NCBI RefSeq assembly: GCF_003415655.1
Contig: NZ_QRHC01000002.1
Coordinates: forward strand, 496,008-560,007
Direction of reading: 5' to 3'
Source: Vibrio maerlii
GTDB taxonomy: Bacteria; Pseudomonadota; Gammaproteobacteria; Enterobacterales; Vibrionaceae
Length of the DNA: 64,000 nucleotides
Shown: piece after piece, positions 1 to 8,330 of the stretch
Numbering within the stretch: the first letter of the stretch is position 1
How the letters are laid out: the number at the start of each line of letters is the position of its first letter
The notes under the pieces: generated by a model
What the model was told of the DNA's origin: nothing
What the model saw: only the letters and a program-made list of their open reading frames with translations
Database searches by the model: none
Translations under genes and position numbers: made by a program

Positions 1-1713
1 GATGAGACGGTCCATTGCAGCAATAGTCGAGAGACGGTGTGCAATCGCAATAACTGTCTTACCTTCCATTAGCTCATTCAGGCTTTCTTGAATCGCCGCT
101 TCTACCTCTGAGTCGAGTGCAGACGTTGCTTCATCTAGTACCAATAGTGGTGCGTTCTTCAGTAATACACGGGAAATAGCAATACGTTGACGCTGACCAC
201 CAGACAGTTTCACACCACGCTCACCGACTTGAGCATCGTAACCCACATTGCCGAATGGGTCGGTGAGTGTGTCGATAAACTCATGTGCCTGCGCTTGTTT
301 GGTCGCCTTAAATAGATCTTCTTCCGTTGCATCAGGGCGACCGTAAAGAATGTTGTCTCTGATTGAACGGTGAAGTAGAGAGGTATCTTGCGTAACCATA
401 CCAATCTCACCACGCAGCGAGTCTTGAGTCACCTCTGCGATGTTCTGACCATCAATTTTAATCTGACCACCCTCTACGTCGTGGAAACGCAGTAGTAGGT
501 TAACCAGTGTCGATTTACCTGCGCCTGAGCGACCAACCAGGCCGACTTTCTCACCTGGTTTGATGTTGAGGTTTAGGTTGCTGATCACACCCTTGTTTTC
601 ACCGTAGTGGAAGCTAACGTTATCAAACTCAATTCCACCTTCATTTACATCAATTGGCTTCGAATTGGGTTTGTCTTCAATTGAGATTGGTTTAGACAGC
701 GTCTTCATGCCATCGATCACCGTACCCATGTTTTCGAATAGGCCACCAATTTCCCACATGATCCACTTGGACATACCGTTAATACGTAAAGCCAAACTGA
801 TCGCAATAGCAATCGCACCCACGCTGATCGCGCTGTCCATCCATAGGAAGATGGAAATAGCCGCGATGCTGAATACAAGTAGGTAATTCGCTAATTCAAC
901 ACACACGTTGAAGCCTGTTACCAAGCGCATTTGGCGATACACGGTATCCAAGAAACCGCTCATTCCTTCTTCAGCGTACTCGGTTTCACGTTTGCTGTGC
1001 GAGAACAGCTTAACCGTTGCGATGTTGGTGTAACTGTCAACGATACGGCCGGTCATCAGAGAGCGCGCATCTGCTTGCTCTGATGAGACGTTCTTGAGTT
1101 TTGGTACGTAGTGAAGCTGGATTGCAATGTACGCCACTAACCACAGTGCCATTGGAGCCATCAAGCGCCAATCGGCATCCGCCAGCAGGAACAAGATGGC
1201 ACCGAAGTAGACGCTGACATAAATGAACACATCCACAAACTTCATTACGGTTTCACGAACGGCGAGTGAGGTCTGCATCACCTTGGTTGCCACTCGGCCA
1301 GCAAAGTCATCGGAATAGAAAGATAAACTCTGCCTTAATAAGTAGCGGTGAGCCAACCAGCGGATCGACATAGGGTAGTTGCCGAGTAAAGTCTGGTGGA
1401 TCAACAGAGAATAAAAGGTGATCAGAAGTGGCATCACGATGAGGATAACCACACCCACGCCAATCAAGGTTGATGAGTTGTCGGCCAAGAATGTCTCTGG
1501 GTTGCTTGATGATAGCCAGTCTACCAAGGTACCCATAAAACCAAACAGTGCCACTTCCACGATTGCAATCGTGGTACTCATTAGCGCTAGTAGAATCAGT
1601 GGCTTTTCAAAGCCACGAGTGTAGTAGCGACAAAACGCGATAATTCCCTCAGGAGGCTGTGTAGGCTCGTCCTTAGGGAAAGCCTCGGTAAAGCCTTCGA
1701 ATTTCTTATACAT
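1..1713 (-). CDS. ABC transporter, fused permease and ATP-binding protein (exporter type), 3' end cut off
   Basis: The frame is open from an ATG at 1713 to the window edge (571 codons), so only the last few dozen residues are missing. The N-terminal part has the hydrophobic segments of a type I exporter membrane domain (about residues 30-310). The C-terminal part is a nucleotide-binding domain: Walker A GRSGAGKST near residue 393, signature LSGGQRQR near 500, Walker B LLVLDEATSALD and switch histidine in IAHRLST near 560. Such half-transporters work as dimers in the inner membrane and export lipids, drugs or peptides. The substrate cannot be told from sequence. It is a single gene transcribed off the window. 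MsbA itself is less likely because no lpxK neighbour is visible and the N-terminus (MYKKFEGF) is not MsbA-like. Confidence 0.9.
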   Translation of the reverse strand, partial: MYKKFEGFTEAFPKDEPTQPPEGIIAFCRYYTRGFEKPLILLALMSTTIAIVEVALFGFMGTLVDWLSSSNPETFLADNSSTLIGVGVVILIVMPLLITFYSLLIHQTLLGNYPMSIRWLAHRYLLRQSLSFYSDDFAGRVATKVMQTSLAVRETVMKFVDVFIYVSVYFGAILFLLADADWRLMAPMALWLVAYIAIQLHYVPKLKNVSSEQADARSLMTGRIVDSYTNIATVKLFSHSKRETEYAEEGMSGFLDTVYRQMRLVTGFNVCVELANYLLVFSIAAISIFLWMDSAISVGAIAIAISLALRINGMSKWIMWEIGGLFENMGTVIDGMKTLSKPISIEDKPNSKPIDVNEGGIEFDNVSFHYGENKGVISNLNLNIKPGEKVGLVGRSGAGKSTLVNLLLRFHDVEGGQIKIDGQNIAEVTQDSLRGEIGMVTQDTSLLHRSIRDNILYGRPDATEEDLFKATKQAQAHEFIDTLTDPFGNVGYDAQVGERGVKLSGGQRQRIAISRVLLKNAPLLVLDEATSALDSEVEAAIQESLNELMEGKTVIAIAHRLSTIAAMDRLI

Positions 1714-1773
1714 ATTATTTTTCTCGTTATTAAGCCTGTACGGCCTATCCACCTGTATTTAAAAGGAAAGAGT

Positions 1774-1830
1774 ATGGAAGAGTGTGCAGGTGGACTCACT
1801 TATGGTAACGCCAATGTGGTGCAAATGTAA
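1774..1830 (+). CDS. possible 18-residue micro-ORF
   Basis: An ATG at 1774 follows a good purine-rich ribosome site (AAAGGAAAGAG) and opens 18 codons to TAA (peptide begins MEECAGGLTYG). It lies in the 330-bp gap between the exporter gene and ctlX. Only the ribosome site supports it. No family is recognised and it may be chance. Confidence 0.2.
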   Translation: MEECAGGLTYGNANVVQM

Positions 1831-1912
1831 TCAGAACTTACTGAATTTCTCTTCTTACTAGTGCCCGACAGCAGGATTTTACTGGCTATGATCTCGATCT
1901 CTTTCAGGTGAA

Positions 1913-1942
1913 ATTACTGCCAAATGTCGTTTGGACAGTAAT
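1913..1942. promoter_or_regulatory. 12-bp inverted repeat upstream of ctlX
   Basis: ATTACTG-CCAAA pairs with TTTGG-A-CAGTAAT around a 5-nt loop, with a single bulged A. There is no T-run on either side, so an operator or a 5'-UTR hairpin is likelier than a terminator. It sits about 100 bp before the ctlX start. No regulator is identified. Confidence 0.45.
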
Positions 1943-2043
1943 TATGTAAAGTGTTGAGTGTAATGAAACCGAAATTTAAGTGATTTAGAGTTTAACAGCT
2001 TGTTTACAATTCAATGAATAACGAACGAACAGGATGTTTGAAG

Positions 2044-3039
2044 ATGTTGCAGTTAGAACGACACAATAAACAGTTTATCTCTACTCCCTTTCCCCACCGC
2101 TTGCCGCAAAATGCGAATTGTGTGGTGATGGTGCCACCAAAAGAGTTCCAATTTAATGCTCAAACGGCTGAAGACAATGAGTTTCAGCACCAGATCGATC
2201 TGAGTCCTGAGCAGGTCACTGAGCGCGTGATGACGGAGTTTAAACAGATGGTGGCAAGCCTGCGTAAAGCCGGTGTCCAAGTTGTCGAGTTCGACTACGC
2301 AATATCAGAGGTATCAACGCCTGACGCCGTCTTTCCCAATAATTGGTTCAGTACCACTGTTGAGGGAGAGTTGTTCACTTTTCCAATGGCGTGTGAAAAT
2401 CGTCAGCGTGAAGTGAGAACGCAAGAGCTGACCGATTTTCTCACTCAGTCTGGTCGCCAAGTAAAAATGACACAATCGTTTGAATCCTTCATTGAGCAAA
2501 ATGCCTTTTTAGAGAGTACGGGTGTGATGGTCATGGATCACACCAATAGCACCATCTATGCAGCACTGTCTCAGCGCTGTGATCGGGAGGTGCTTGAAGA
2601 GTACGCGCAGCGTACAGGATACAATCGAGTCGTTTCTTTCCAAACAGCGCTCCCTTCCGGTCAGCCTGTTTACCATACCAACGTGATGATGGCAGTAGGT
2701 GAGAACTTCGCTGTGATATGCGATGAGGTGATCCCTGAGTTTGAGCGTCGATTTGTGGTGAAGTCACTAGCGAAAGACAAAGAAGTTATCTCAATCACTC
2801 GTGAACAGATGAATCAGTTCTGTGGCAATATTTTGCAATTAGAGACGGTGAATGGCGACAAAGTCATTGCGATGTCTCAATCAGCATACGAAGCGTTTAC
2901 TGATGCTCAACGAACCCAACTATCCTCTCATGGTCGTTTACTGCCATTTGATGTATCGACTATTGAAACCATTGGAGGCGGCAGCGTGCGTTGCATGCTT
3001 GGGGAGGTGTTTTTGCCTTCGAGACAAAAAGAAATCTAG
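2044..3039 (+). CDS. ctlX: citrulline-utilization-type hydrolase (guanidine-group-modifying enzyme superfamily)
   Basis: The 331-residue protein resembles the CtlX / amidinotransferase-like branch of the guanidino-group-modifying superfamily. These are cytosolic enzymes using a Cys-His pair on arginine-like substrates. Visible catalytic-type residues are the FPNNW motif (97-101), His211 in YHTNVMM and Cys317 in the GGGSVRC motif near the C-terminus, which is the usual order for this fold. The start at 2044 is preferred over 2014 because AGGA lies 9 nt before it, while 2014 has no ribosome site. No arginine or citrulline genes adjoin it, so the physiological substrate is not shown by context. 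Family assignment is firm; the citrulline role is an inference from the family name. Confidence 0.8.
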   Translation: MLQLERHNKQFISTPFPHRLPQNANCVVMVPPKEFQFNAQTAEDNEFQHQIDLSPEQVTERVMTEFKQMVASLRKAGVQVVEFDYAISEVSTPDAVFPNNWFSTTVEGELFTFPMACENRQREVRTQELTDFLTQSGRQVKMTQSFESFIEQNAFLESTGVMVMDHTNSTIYAALSQRCDREVLEEYAQRTGYNRVVSFQTALPSGQPVYHTNVMMAVGENFAVICDEVIPEFERRFVVKSLAKDKEVISITREQMNQFCGNILQLETVNGDKVIAMSQSAYEAFTDAQRTQLSSHGRLLPFDVSTIETIGGGSVRCMLGEVFLPSRQKEI

Positions 3040-3063
3040 CCCACATAAGTTTTGTCCTTTCTC

Positions 3064-3092
3064 AAAAACATCACAATACGTGGTGTTTTTTT
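3064..3092 (+). terminator. rho-independent terminator after ctlX
   Basis: ACATCAC and GTGGTGT pair (one G-U) around AATAC and are followed by seven T. Confidence 0.7.
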
Positions 3093-3156
3093 GTTCTCTG
3101 CATACGCTATGCTTCTTAGCTCACTCGGTTGTTTAATCGCAAGATAAGGAGATATC

Positions 3157-3729
3157 GTGAACATAGGGATATACATTTATGATGAGGCTGAGGTGTTGGA
3201 CTTTTCCGGCCCGTTTGAGGTGTTTAGTACAGCGAAACGCCTTGAAACTTATGATTGGAATGTTTGGTTGATCTCTGAATTCGACATGACAGTGTCTGCT
3301 CGCGGCAATTTCCCCATTAATGCGCATTACACCATTGATGATCACCCAGATTTGGATCTTTTGATTGTGGTAGGCGGCGATCATACACAAGAAGTGACTA
3401 AGCCCAATGTGATTGAATGGATCAAGCGAGTGGATCAAGAAAGTACGATCACAGCATCGGTCTGCACTGGTGCTTTCTTTCTCGCGGAAGCGGAGTTACT
3501 CAATGGTTTGGAGGTTACGACTCATTGGGAAGATATTCCTGATCTCCGGGACTGTTACCCTCAATTACATGTGATCAAAGAAAGGCGCTGGGTGGTTAGC
3601 GGCAAATATGTCACCTCTGGTGGTATATCTGCGGGGATCGACATGAGTTTAGGCTTGGTGGCAATGCTACAAAACCAAAGCTTGGCTGAACGTGTTGCGC
3701 TTCAAATGGAGTATCGCTGGCAGCAATAG
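3157..3729 (+). CDS. DJ-1/PfpI family protein (glutamine-amidotransferase-like fold)
   Basis: The 190-residue protein has the single-domain DJ-1/PfpI fold. The conserved SGPFEVF motif is at residues 17-23 and the nucleophile-elbow cysteine is Cys103 in SVCTGAF, followed by TTHW, as in isonitrile-hydratase-like and AraC-associated members. Relatives include hydratases, glyoxalases, chaperones and regulator sensor domains, so the reaction is not predictable. The start is a GTG at 3157 behind AAGGAG at 3147. No DNA-binding domain is attached. It stands 57 bp before the msrA-like gene on the same strand and could be co-transcribed with it, which would suit an oxidative or electrophile stress role (inference). 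Confidence 0.85.
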   Translation: MNIGIYIYDEAEVLDFSGPFEVFSTAKRLETYDWNVWLISEFDMTVSARGNFPINAHYTIDDHPDLDLLIVVGGDHTQEVTKPNVIEWIKRVDQESTITASVCTGAFFLAEAELLNGLEVTTHWEDIPDLRDCYPQLHVIKERRWVVSGKYVTSGGISAGIDMSLGLVAMLQNQSLAERVALQMEYRWQQ

Positions 3730-3794
3730 GTCGGCGTTGTTTGAAGCGACTGAAGCTCGTAAGATATTCGCGTTTTTGAAGTAGAGTGAAATCA

Positions 3795-4268
3795 ATGGAA
3801 CAGATATATATTGCTGGTGGTTGTTTGTGGGGAGTGCAAGAGTTTATGCGTCATCTTCCTGGTGTCTTGAAGACAGAAGCCGGTCGAGCAAACGGGTCAT
3901 CTAGCTCGACCAAGAGCGACTATGATGGCTACGCTGAATGTGTTCGCCTTGAGTTTGACTCTAGTGAAGTCACAGTCACTCAATTGATGACCTATCTATT
4001 TGAAATCATTGATCCTTACAGTGTAAATCGCCAAGGTGAAGATGTGGGTGAGAAGTACCGAACTGGCATATACAGCGAATCTGACTTGCATCTTGAACAA
4101 GCCCAAGCGTATATCGACGCTCGTGAAGATAGAGAGAAAATCGCTGTAGAAGTGAAGCCTCTGGTCAATTACGTGCCAAGCGATGACGAGCATCAAGACC
4201 GCCTGACGCGCTTTCCCAACGACTACTGCCATATTCCTCTGGAACTACTGCATAAATACAGAAAATAA
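3795..4268 (+). CDS. msrA: MsrA-like peptide-methionine (S)-S-oxide reductase, divergent
   Basis: This short MsrA domain protein (157 residues) has the catalytic cysteine at residue 10 in GGCLWG. The family norm is GCFWG, so Phe is replaced by Leu. The downstream block GYAECV keeps the active-site Glu of G[HY]xE, and the DPYSVNRQGEDVGEKYRTGIY block is typical of the family. MsrA reduces S-methionine sulfoxide in proteins with thioredoxin. No resolving-cysteine tail is evident. The ATG at 3795 is chosen over the GTG at 3786 because it gives the standard N-terminus. The Phe-to-Leu change and unusual TEAGRANG segment make it a diverged paralogue rather than the housekeeping enzyme. Its coding sequence also holds a 12/13 match to the parS2-like motif at 4015. 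Confidence 0.78.
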   Translation: MEQIYIAGGCLWGVQEFMRHLPGVLKTEAGRANGSSSSTKSDYDGYAECVRLEFDSSEVTVTQLMTYLFEIIDPYSVNRQGEDVGEKYRTGIYSESDLHLEQAQAYIDAREDREKIAVEVKPLVNYVPSDDEHQDRLTRFPNDYCHIPLELLHKYRK

Positions 4269-4323
4269 GCGCTCGCTTTATGCTTCTTTCAAGAAACTTT
4301 AGTAGGAGCGCTCAACTATCTTT

Positions 4324-5568
4324 CTAAGATGGTTTGATTCTGCGTAGCCTGCGCTTCACATTCGATTCCCTTACAAAGTGATCGAATAGCGGAGCGAACA
4401 GGTTGGCGAAGAGGATCGCTAGCATGATTCCCTCTGGGTAGGCTGGGTTAAGTACCCGTATCCCGACAGCCATCGCACCAATTAACAGCCCATAGGCCCA
4501 TTTGCCTTTATTGGTAAACGCTGCTGAGACCGGGTCGGTTGCCATGAAGAAGGTACCAAAGGCGACACCACCCAAAACAAAGTGCCAATGAAATGGCATT
4601 GAGAACATGGGGTTGGTCTCCGACCCAATAAAGTTAAGCAGGGCAGAGGAGACAGCAATACCGACGATGACTCCGAGCACAATCCGCCAGGAAGCGATTC
4701 CCATCGCTATGAGAGCGATGCCAGCCAGCGCAATAAGCAGTGTCGAGCCTTCACCGACTGACCCTGGCAAGTTACCAAGAAAGGCGTCAGACCACGCCAT
4801 TGCTTCACCAGTGTTGAGGTTTATCAGATTTGACTCACCACCGTCATACCATTGGCTAAGCGGCGTAGCACCTGAGTAACCGTCGGCCGCGGTCCAGACT
4901 AACCCCCCCGACATATTCGCAGGGTAGGAAAAATAGAGGAATGCGCGACCTGCAAGAGCAGGGTTGAGGAAATTTCTCCCCGTACCACCAAAGATCTCTT
5001 TTGCGACAACGATACCAAAGCTGATACCAAGTGCGGCCTGCCACAGAGGTATGGTAGGAGGAAGGATTAAGGCGAACAGCACGGAGCTGACGAAGAAGCC
5101 CTCGTTAACCTCGTGTTTTCGAATAATCGCAAACAAGACTTCCCAGAAACCACCGACGATAAATACCGTGGCATAGATCGGCACAAAGTAGCACGCACCA
5201 AGCAGTGTCCTGCTTATCCAACCTGCCTCTACAATTCCCTGTGGAGAGCCAAAGGCGAGAGAGAGTCGCCAAGATGCATCGACAATTGCTTCGAGCTCAG
5301 CCATTGAATAGGACGCGATCAGGGCGGACGCGGACTGATTACCGATGTTGAACATACCCCAAAACATGGTCGGAAAGGTGGCGAGCCACACTAGAATCAT
5401 GATGCGTTTCAGGTCGATACTGTCTCGAACGTGTGTTTGCCCTTGGTTGACCAGTCCGGGTGTATAAAAGATGGTAGCGGCGGCCTCATAAAGTGGGTAG
5501 AGCTTTTGATATCTACCACCAGGACCAAAATGCGGAGCCATCGACTCCAAGCGCTGTTGTAGCTTCAT
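4324..5568 (-). CDS. orphan NqrB-like subunit (Na+-translocating NADH:quinone reductase subunit B paralogue)
   Basis: The 414-residue membrane protein aligns along its whole length, from memory, with NqrB (about 415 residues in V. cholerae). It keeps [14 protein letters not shown] near the start, the Gly139-Gly140 pair in [11 protein letters not shown] (the quinone-site inhibitor-resistance region of NqrB) and SGATPLS, where Thr235 corresponds to the threonine carrying covalent FMN. In NqrB this subunit passes electrons to quinone within the six-subunit Nqr complex. No nqrA, C, D, E or F lies nearby: the neighbours are msrA-like (convergent) and cioA (divergent, 149 bp away). It is therefore a solitary paralogue. 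An RnfD assignment is less likely because RnfD lacks the N-terminal [16 protein letters not shown] region. The function of a solitary NqrB is unknown. Confidence 0.85.
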   Translation of the reverse strand: MKLQQRLESMAPHFGPGGRYQKLYPLYEAAATIFYTPGLVNQGQTHVRDSIDLKRIMILVWLATFPTMFWGMFNIGNQSASALIASYSMAELEAIVDASWRLSLAFGSPQGIVEAGWISRTLLGACYFVPIYATVFIVGGFWEVLFAIIRKHEVNEGFFVSSVLFALILPPTIPLWQAALGISFGIVVAKEIFGGTGRNFLNPALAGRAFLYFSYPANMSGGLVWTAADGYSGATPLSQWYDGGESNLINLNTGEAMAWSDAFLGNLPGSVGEGSTLLIALAGIALIAMGIASWRIVLGVIVGIAVSSALLNFIGSETNPMFSMPFHWHFVLGGVAFGTFFMATDPVSAAFTNKGKWAYGLLIGAMAVGIRVLNPAYPEGIMLAILFANLFAPLFDHFVRESNVKRRLRRIKPS

Positions 5569-5717
5569 AACTTATTTCACTCTGTTTTTATCACTTTTTT
5601 ACATACGGCGAGATCTCGTTTTAAGAGCAATGGGCGTGCATGAATTGGTCAAACAAAAGATGAACGTATGGAGGGTGAAATGCGTAGTTACTTCTACTGA
5701 CTTACAAGGAGAAGGCT

Positions 5718-7106
5718 ATGGACACCTTAGCGATCGACTTGGCACGATTCCAATTTGCGTTCACTGTTTCGTTCCACATTATTTTTCCCGCATTTACGAT
5801 TGGCTTAGCCAGCTACCTCGCAGTTCTTGAAGGGTTATGGCTAAAAACGAATAACGACAAATATCTACAGCTCTACAAGTATTGGATTAAAATATTCGCG
5901 ATAAGTTTTGGTATGGGAGTGGTAAGTGGCATCGTACTCAGCTACCAGTTTGGTACCAACTGGAGCGTGTTCGCCGATAAAACGGGCCCTATCCTTGGCC
6001 CTCTGATGGGTTACGAGGTCTTTACGGCTTTTTTCTTGGAAGCTGGGTTTTTGGGCGTCATGCTTTTCGGCATGGAACGAGTGGGTAAGAAACTTCACTT
6101 TGCCTCTACCTGCATCGTGGCGTTTGGTACCTTCCTCTCAGCGTTCTGGATCTTATCGGTGAATAGCTGGATGCAAACCCCGACCGGGTATTCCATCAAT
6201 GAAGTAGGGCAGTTCATCCCTGAAGACTGGTTTGCGATCGTCTTTAATCCCTCTTTCCCCTATCGATTAGTGCACATGCTATTGGCAGCTTACCTAACCA
6301 CCGCATTCGTGGTTGCGGCCGTTGGGGCTTATCACTTGCTGAAAGCGCCACACAATCCTTTGGCTCGAACCATGTTTTCGATGGCGATGTGGATGGCAGC
6401 GATCGTCACACCGATTCAAATCATCGCGGGTGACATGCATGGCCTTAATACCCTAGAGCATCAACCAGCTAAGGTCGCGGCAATGGAGGGACACTATGAA
6501 ACTCACCAGGGCGCACCGCTTATCTTGTTTGGCATTCCTAATGATGAGACCAAGCAGGTCGATTACGCGATTGAAATCCCCAAGCTTGGCAGTTTGATAC
6601 TGACGCACGACCTTAATGGTGAAGTGAAAGGGTTGGATGCCTTCCCTGAGTCTGAACACCCACCTGTGCCGATCGTGTTTTGGAGCTTTAGGATCATGGT
6701 CGCTATTGGTATGGGGATGTTTTTGCTTGGTTTGATTAGCTTGTATCTGCGCAAAAAAGGCAAGCTCTACAAGGCCGGATGGTTCCACCGCGCTTGTGTA
6801 GTATTTGGCCCGTCCGGCTTCGTGGCAGTGCTCGCCGGCTGGGTGACCACTGAGGTTGGGCGTCAGCCTTACACCGTGTACGGACTGTTAACGACGGCAG
6901 ACTCTGCTTCACCTATTGATGCCGCGGCTATCAGCGTTTCGCTAACGGCTTTTGTGGTGGTGTATTTCTTGGTGTTTGGCGCAGGGTTCTTTTACTTACT
7001 TCGCTTGATGCGTAAGTCTCCGACTCGTTATGAGCAACCACTTGATGGTCGCTTGCCTGACGGTGGACACACCTCATCCATTTCTCACTCGAACCATTTA
7101 ACCTGA
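5718..7106 (+). CDS. cioA: cytochrome bd-type ubiquinol oxidase subunit I (cyanide-insensitive oxidase type)
   Basis: This is the quinol-oxidising, heme-carrying subunit I of a bd oxidase in the inner membrane (462 residues, about nine membrane helices). Residues equivalent to E. coli CydA heme and proton ligands are visible: His20, Glu100, Glu108, His186 in PYRLVHM, and Met327 in SFRIMV, which is Met393 in E. coli. The roughly 65-residue shift between His186 and the Met marks the short Q-loop that defines the CIO/CydA-short subgroup. The ATG at 5718 has AAGGAGAAGG just upstream. It is the first gene of a three-gene operon with cioB 10 bp downstream. CIO-type oxidases typically resist cyanide and sulfide (family knowledge). 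Confidence 0.93.
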   Translation: MDTLAIDLARFQFAFTVSFHIIFPAFTIGLASYLAVLEGLWLKTNNDKYLQLYKYWIKIFAISFGMGVVSGIVLSYQFGTNWSVFADKTGPILGPLMGYEVFTAFFLEAGFLGVMLFGMERVGKKLHFASTCIVAFGTFLSAFWILSVNSWMQTPTGYSINEVGQFIPEDWFAIVFNPSFPYRLVHMLLAAYLTTAFVVAAVGAYHLLKAPHNPLARTMFSMAMWMAAIVTPIQIIAGDMHGLNTLEHQPAKVAAMEGHYETHQGAPLILFGIPNDETKQVDYAIEIPKLGSLILTHDLNGEVKGLDAFPESEHPPVPIVFWSFRIMVAIGMGMFLLGLISLYLRKKGKLYKAGWFHRACVVFGPSGFVAVLAGWVTTEVGRQPYTVYGLLTTADSASPIDAAAISVSLTAFVVVYFLVFGAGFFYLLRLMRKSPTRYEQPLDGRLPDGGHTSSISHSNHLT

Positions 7107-7116
7107 GGAGCACGCT

Positions 7117-8115
7117 ATGGATTATGCATTGATTTGGTATGGTTTGATTGGGTTAGCCGTTCTCATTTATGTCGTGCTCGATGGTTTTGATTTGGGTATC
7201 GGCATCTTGTTTCCCTCTGCACACAGCGAGAGCGAGAAAGACTTGATGATGAATAGCATTGCGCCCGTGTGGGATGGTAATGAGACCTGGTTGGTACTGG
7301 GTGGAGGAGGGCTGTTCGCTGTATTCCCACTGGCCTATGCAGTGGTGATGCCCGCGCTCTATGCTCCGCTCATCATCATGCTTCTCGGTTTGATTTTACG
7401 CGGCGTGTCGTTTGAATATCGGTTTAGAACCAAGCGAGGTAAGTTCTTATGGGATGCATCGTTTTTTATTGGCTCATTAATGGCGACCCTGATGCAGGGC
7501 ATCATGCTTGGAACCTTGCTGCAAGGCATCGAAGTATCCGGACGATCTTATGCGGGCGGATGGTTTGATTGGTTAACACCTTTTACGCTGTTTTGCGGTT
7601 TTGCTTTGGTGTGTGCTTACGTACTGCTCGGTGCATGCTGGCTTTTGATGAAAATGCCTGAAGATATGATGCATCGTTACAACGGTATAGCCAAACGCTG
7701 GGGAGCGATGATGGTGGTTTGTATCGTCATTGCGAGTATTTGGCTGCCCCTCAGTAATCCCTTGGTTGCTGAGCGCTGGTTCAGCTTCCCGAATGCGTTG
7801 CTGTTTTTCGTGATCCCTGTGGTCGCTGCTGTCCTTGTGTGGCAATTGTTTAGTGCTTTAATGCAACAGCGAGCGGTGAAAGCTTATCTAATTGGTATTG
7901 GTTTGTTCGTGGTGTCGGCCACGGGATTCGGGGTCAGTACCTTCCCGTACCTCGTACCATTTGCTCTGACCTTTAGAGAGGTAGCGGGTCCCGATTCCAG
8001 CTTGGCCTTCTTGCTTGTTGGGGCTGTGATTTTGCTGCCGATGATCATCGCTTACACCGCATACTCATACTGGGTGTTCCGTGGAAAAATGAAGCATGGT
8101 GAGGGCTACCACTGA
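7117..8115 (+). CDS. cioB: cytochrome bd-type ubiquinol oxidase subunit II
   Basis: This is the partner subunit II (332 residues, about eight to nine membrane helices). The N-terminal stretch VLDGFDLGIG and the NGNETW-like segment WDGNETWLVLGGGGLF are hallmarks of CydB/CioB. It stabilises subunit I and completes the oxidase in the inner membrane. It follows cioA by 10 bp with GAGGAG as ribosome site, and its stop overlaps the next start (TGATG), indicating translational coupling to the small third protein. Confidence 0.93.
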   Translation: MDYALIWYGLIGLAVLIYVVLDGFDLGIGILFPSAHSESEKDLMMNSIAPVWDGNETWLVLGGGGLFAVFPLAYAVVMPALYAPLIIMLLGLILRGVSFEYRFRTKRGKFLWDASFFIGSLMATLMQGIMLGTLLQGIEVSGRSYAGGWFDWLTPFTLFCGFALVCAYVLLGACWLLMKMPEDMMHRYNGIAKRWGAMMVVCIVIASIWLPLSNPLVAERWFSFPNALLFFVIPVVAAVLVWQLFSALMQQRAVKAYLIGIGLFVVSATGFGVSTFPYLVPFALTFREVAGPDSSLAFLLVGAVILLPMIIAYTAYSYWVFRGKMKHGEGYH

Positions 8116-8222
8116 TGAAAAGTACCAGAGCAAGATTGGGGTGGTTTGTGCTGATTTGGTGTCTGAGCGTACTGCTTCTTGCCACCGTTTCCGGGGTTAT
8201 TCGCTGGGCTTTGATCGGCTAG
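8115..8222 (+). CDS. DUF2474-type small membrane protein of the bd oxidase operon
   Basis: The 35-residue ORF starts at the ATG overlapping the cioB stop (TGATG). It has a basic N-terminus (MKSTRARLGW), one hydrophobic helix (about residues 10-30) and a short cytoplasmic-like end (RWALIG). The pattern RxGWFVLIW...S fits the DUF2474 family found at the end of cio/cydAB operons. By analogy to CydX it probably is a small accessory subunit that stabilises the oxidase (inference). It is too short for routine gene calling. Confidence 0.75.
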   Translation: MKSTRARLGWFVLIWCLSVLLLATVSGVIRWALIG

Positions 8223-8244
8223 CTTAAGCACAATATTTGACTAA

Positions 8245-8307
8245 GTAGAATGAACGCTCTACCATGTGTAGAATATTCATTCTACTTTGGCCGTTACGGC
8301 CAAAGTA
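8245..8307. promoter_or_regulatory. nested palindromes before the TetR gene (probable operator array)
   Basis: Three perfect dyads lie in 63 bp. GTAGAATGAA (8245-8254) pairs with TTCATTCTAC (8276-8285). Within it TCTAC (8258-8262) pairs with GTAGA (8268-8272). Next to it TACTTTGGCCG (8283-8293) pairs with CGGCCAAAGTA (8297-8307). The third dyad could be a hairpin but has no T-run. TetR proteins usually bind such dyads upstream of their own gene, so autoregulation of the tetR-oxidoreductase pair is inferred. Confidence 0.6.
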
Positions 8308-8330
8308 AATAGGTCAAGTAAGGTGTTAAC

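Noticed and set aside
4324..5568. Calling the orphan NqrB an RnfD protein
   Set aside because: Length, N-terminal region and FMN motif fit NqrB along the entire protein.
5630..5830. 66-codon ORF overlapping the cioA start
   Set aside because: It is out of frame with cioA, with no family. The cioA start has a better ribosome site.
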